Part shown: positions 61,839 to 64,000 of the stretch, piece after piece
Position numbering within the stretch: position 1 is the first letter of the stretch
Layout of the letters: each line of letters starts with the position of its first letter
Source: Phycisphaerae bacterium
GTDB taxonomy: Bacteria > Planctomycetota > Phycisphaerae > UBA1845
Direction: 5' to 3'
Length of the DNA: 64,000 bases
Assembly (NCBI GenBank): GCA_029260135.1
Contig: JAJDDV010000058.1
Location: 29,184 to 93,183, forward strand
Made by a program: the position numbers and the translations under genes
Notes under the pieces: model-generated
Database searches by the model: none
Seen by the model: the letters and a program-made list of their open reading frames with translations, nothing else
Told to the model about the DNA's origin: nothing

Positions 61839-63572
61839 TTACGTCCGCTCCGCTGCGATCGTCGATTGCACCAGCCCTGCCACCGTCGCCGATACCTCAC
61901 CCGGCGGAAGCTTTTGCACCTCGCCGCTTCGTCTTGTCAGAAGCTCGACGATCCCGTCAGCCAAGCCGCGCTTCCCCACCGTAATGCGAAGCGGAAAACC
62001 GATCAGCTCCGCGTCCTTGAACTTGAACCCCGGACGCGCATCACGGTCGTCGAGGATCACATCGACGCCGGCCGCCTCCAACTCATCGTGCAGCTTCAAC
62101 GCCAGCGACGAAACCTCCGCCTCACGCATATCCAGCGCACAGATCACAACATGATACGGCGCGATCGCCATCGGCCACGAAATCCCCTTCTCGTCATGAA
62201 ACGCCTCGATCGCCGCCGCCATGATCCGGTTCAGACCAATCCCGTAGCAACCCATGATGAACGGTTTGGGCTTACCATCCTTGTCGAGACACTCAGCCTC
62301 CATCGCCGCGGAATACTTCGTCCCCAGTTTGAAGACATGACCGATCTCAATGCACTTCTTGAACACCAGCGGCGAACCCGTCGGGCTGCGATCACCCTCC
62401 ACCGCCATGCGAATGTCACCGGACTCACGGATCGTGTAATCGCGACCGACATTAACGCCCGTCAGGTGACAGTCCGTCTTGTTCGCACCGGTCACCGCAT
62501 CGCGCATCAGCGTCACCGCCTGATCCGCGATGATCCGCGCCTTGAGTCCCACCGGCCCCGCGAACCCGACATCCGCCCCCGTCAACTTCTCAATCATCGG
62601 CGGCTCTGCGGGCCTAACGAACCCGACCCCAGCCGCACGCGCAAACTTCGACTCATTGACCTCGTGATCACCCCGAACCAGCGCAACCAACGCCTCGCCA
62701 TCCGCTTCATAGATGATCGTCTTGATCATGTCGCGGGGCTGACACTTCAGAAAACCCGAAACCTCATCGATCGTGCAAAGCCCCGGCGTAGCAACCTCCG
62801 CCAAATCCGCCACGCCGTCTTGCCCATCACCCTCGAGCCCGGCTACCTCGGCCCGCTCCAGATTCGCCGCGTAGGTCCCGTCTTCCGATTGAACCAGATA
62901 GTCTTCCCCGGCGTCCGTGGGAACCATGAACTCGTGGGACGCATCCCCCCCGATCGGACCCGATTCCGCCTCGACAACCACATACGGCAACCCGCACCGG
63001 CTAAAGAGCGTCGAATAGGCGTCGTACATCCGCTGATACACCTCGTCCAGCCCGCCCGGACCCTCCTTGGCCATGTGGAACGAATACGCATCCTTCATCA
63101 GAAACTCGCGCGTCCGCAGCACCCCGCTCTTTGGCCTCGCCTCGCCTCGAAACTTCGTCTGAATCTGGTAGAAGTTCAGCGGAAGCTGCTTGTAGCTGTT
63201 GATGTACGCGCGCGCAAGCTCCGTGATGACCTCTTCGTGCGTTGGACCCAGCACCGTCCGCGATCGCCAATCGTCGCCGCCGCCCAGCCGAACCAGCACA
63301 TCGCCCATCGCCGCGACGCGACCCGTCTGCTCCCACCACTCGATCGGGTGCATCGCCGGCATGTGGACCTCGATCGACCCAGCCGCGTTCATCTCCTCGC
63401 GCACGATCGACTCGACCTTCCGCAGAGACCGATACCCAAGCGGCAGATACGTATACGCCCCAGCCACCACCTGCCGGATCAAACCCGCCCGGATCATCAG
63501 CTGATGAGACGGAACCGTCGCGTCCGCCGGCGTTTCCTTCGTCGTCGGGATAAAGTACTCGCTCCATTTCAT
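61839..63572 (-). CDS. proS: Prolyl-tRNA synthetase
   Basis: A 577-residue bacterial-type ProRS. Class II motifs: MKWSEYFIPTTKE at the start, motif 2 FYQIQTKFRGEARPKSG, motif 3 MGCYGIGLNRIMAAAIE. TVLGPTHEEVITELAR is the ATP/proline region. The insertion editing domain is visible between GPIGGDASHEFMVPTDAGED and the RDYTIRESGDIRMAVEGD return, and the anticodon-binding domain ends KRGLADGIVELLTRRSGE. ATG 63572 fits the family N-terminus; ATG 63593 is an alternative that adds seven residues. The longer open frame upstream to 63917 runs through repeats and is not coding. Confidence 0.95.
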   Translation of the reverse strand: MKWSEYFIPTTKETPADATVPSHQLMIRAGLIRQVVAGAYTYLPLGYRSLRKVESIVREEMNAAGSIEVHMPAMHPIEWWEQTGRVAAMGDVLVRLGGGDDWRSRTVLGPTHEEVITELARAYINSYKQLPLNFYQIQTKFRGEARPKSGVLRTREFLMKDAYSFHMAKEGPGGLDEVYQRMYDAYSTLFSRCGLPYVVVEAESGPIGGDASHEFMVPTDAGEDYLVQSEDGTYAANLERAEVAGLEGDGQDGVADLAEVATPGLCTIDEVSGFLKCQPRDMIKTIIYEADGEALVALVRGDHEVNESKFARAAGVGFVRPAEPPMIEKLTGADVGFAGPVGLKARIIADQAVTLMRDAVTGANKTDCHLTGVNVGRDYTIRESGDIRMAVEGDRSPTGSPLVFKKCIEIGHVFKLGTKYSAAMEAECLDKDGKPKPFIMGCYGIGLNRIMAAAIEAFHDEKGISWPMAIAPYHVVICALDMREAEVSSLALKLHDELEAAGVDVILDDRDARPGFKFKDAELIGFPLRITVGKRGLADGIVELLTRRSGEVQKLPPGEVSATVAGLVQSTIAAERT

Positions 63573-63772
63573 ACGCGAGATGAATACAGTCATAACCCCG
63601 GAATTGCAAGCCACGCGTCGTCCGCGATCGAGCGTTTGAGGATGGCGGTACCGCCCGCAACGCCTTCCCGAGCCATCGGCGGAATGAAATCCCGACTGGT
63701 CGCGTGCCCGCGCGAACGCACGGCGCGATACGTGCGCCACGGGCTCAATAAGGCCCCGACGGGTCGCGTGCC

Positions 63773-63799
63773 ATGCCCAAGCCGAAGGCGCGGGCATGC
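63773..63799. repeat. Interspersed 27-mer, copy 3
   Basis: ATGCCCAAGCCGAAGGCGCGGGCATGC is identical to copies at 55061 and 58311. It abuts the 100-bp tandem units that follow, and each tandem unit ends with a diverged version of it (CATACCCAAGCTGTAGGCGCGGGNATGC). Confidence 0.82.
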
Positions 63800-63800
63800 T

Positions 63801-64000
63801 GTAGCGCCACCCTTCATGGGTGGCGCCCAGGTCTACGGACCTGAGGGCTCGATGAAAGACCGGTCCGGTGCCATACCCAAGCTGTAGGCGCGGGAATGCT
63901 GTAGCGCTACCCTTCATGGGTGGCGCCCAGGTCTACGGACCTGAGGGCTCGATGAAAGACCGGTCCGGTGCCATACCCAAGCTGTAGGCGCGGGCATGCT
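63801..64000. repeat. Tandem 100-bp repeat, two units reaching the window edge
   Basis: Units 63801-63900 and 63901-64000 differ at only two positions (8th base c/t and 95th base a/c). Each holds a GCGCCACCC-TTCAT-GGGTGGCGC hairpin (one base changed in unit 2), a CCCAGGTCTACGGACCTGAGGG hairpin, GACCGGTCCGGTG, and a diverged 27-mer. The array continues or ends beyond the window. Confidence 0.88.

Noticed and set aside
61818..63887. 689-codon plus-strand frame opposite proS
   Set aside because: Arg/His/Pro-rich antisense shadow of prolyl-tRNA synthetase that also runs through intergenic repeats.

Overview
The window is G+C-rich, densely coded bacterial DNA. Its content points to the phylum Planctomycetota, most likely a Phycisphaerae-like lineage. 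The evidence is a prepilin-type secreted protein with a GFTLIELL cleavage motif, secreted proteins with thrombospondin type 3 and EF-hand-like calcium-binding tails, paired tiny cysteine-rich exported proteins, an IPTL-CTERM-like sorting tail and many unlinked housekeeping genes. The assignment is an inference from gene style; no rRNA gene is present. I found no tRNA, rRNA or CRISPR array.

Layout. 0-5.3 kb is an accessory strip: small orphan genes, a mini HNH protein, a winged-helix protein, a MORN-like secreted protein, an IPTL-CTERM-like protein that overlaps an AlbA_2 protein, a duplicated and broken phage-type DNA-binding gene, and an IS256-family transposase stub. 5.4-11 kb holds mutS, a SAM methyltransferase, an eIF1/SUI1 homologue and an RlmL-like RNA methyltransferase. 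11.2-21.6 kb, all on the minus strand, is a tricarboxylate module: citrate lyase alpha (citF) and a fused acyl-carrier/beta subunit (citDE), a MmgE/PrpD protein, an HD-domain protein, a fused aconitase/homoaconitase and an isocitrate/isopropylmalate-type dehydrogenase. Smaller units interrupt it: a broken MNT/HEPN pair with an HNH gene, a GNAT gene, and a four-helix-bundle gene bracketed by heptad repeats. 21.8-26.8 kb carries glnA and then archaeal-type gatE-gatD. 26.9-31.7 kb is an RND efflux pair. 31.8-42.2 kb holds comF, an isochorismatase-like hydrolase with a zinc-ribbon membrane protein, a DUF3352-like secreted protein, rnd, gyrA, purE and mtnA. 42.3-48.5 kb is a secreted-protein and pseudogene zone containing a decayed segmental duplication and an IS3 remnant. 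48.7-63.6 kb has a Ski2-like helicase, a prepilin-type protein, an aldehyde dehydrogenase, a LOG-family protein, an HNH protein, an M20 peptidase, a TlpA-like protein, an M14 carboxypeptidase and proS.

The genome carries a recurring family of short hairpin repeats, mostly at gene ends. Two sets of them appear to sit in frame inside coding sequence, in citDE and in the fused aconitase. The right edge of the window begins a tandem array of a 100-bp unit from the same family. The most interesting observations are these in-frame palindromic insertions, the bacterial GatDE pair next to glnA, the citrate lyase/aconitase/HD/PrpD module, the heptad-bracketed S23 unit and the mntA-hepT pair whose hepT is cut off by an HNH gene.
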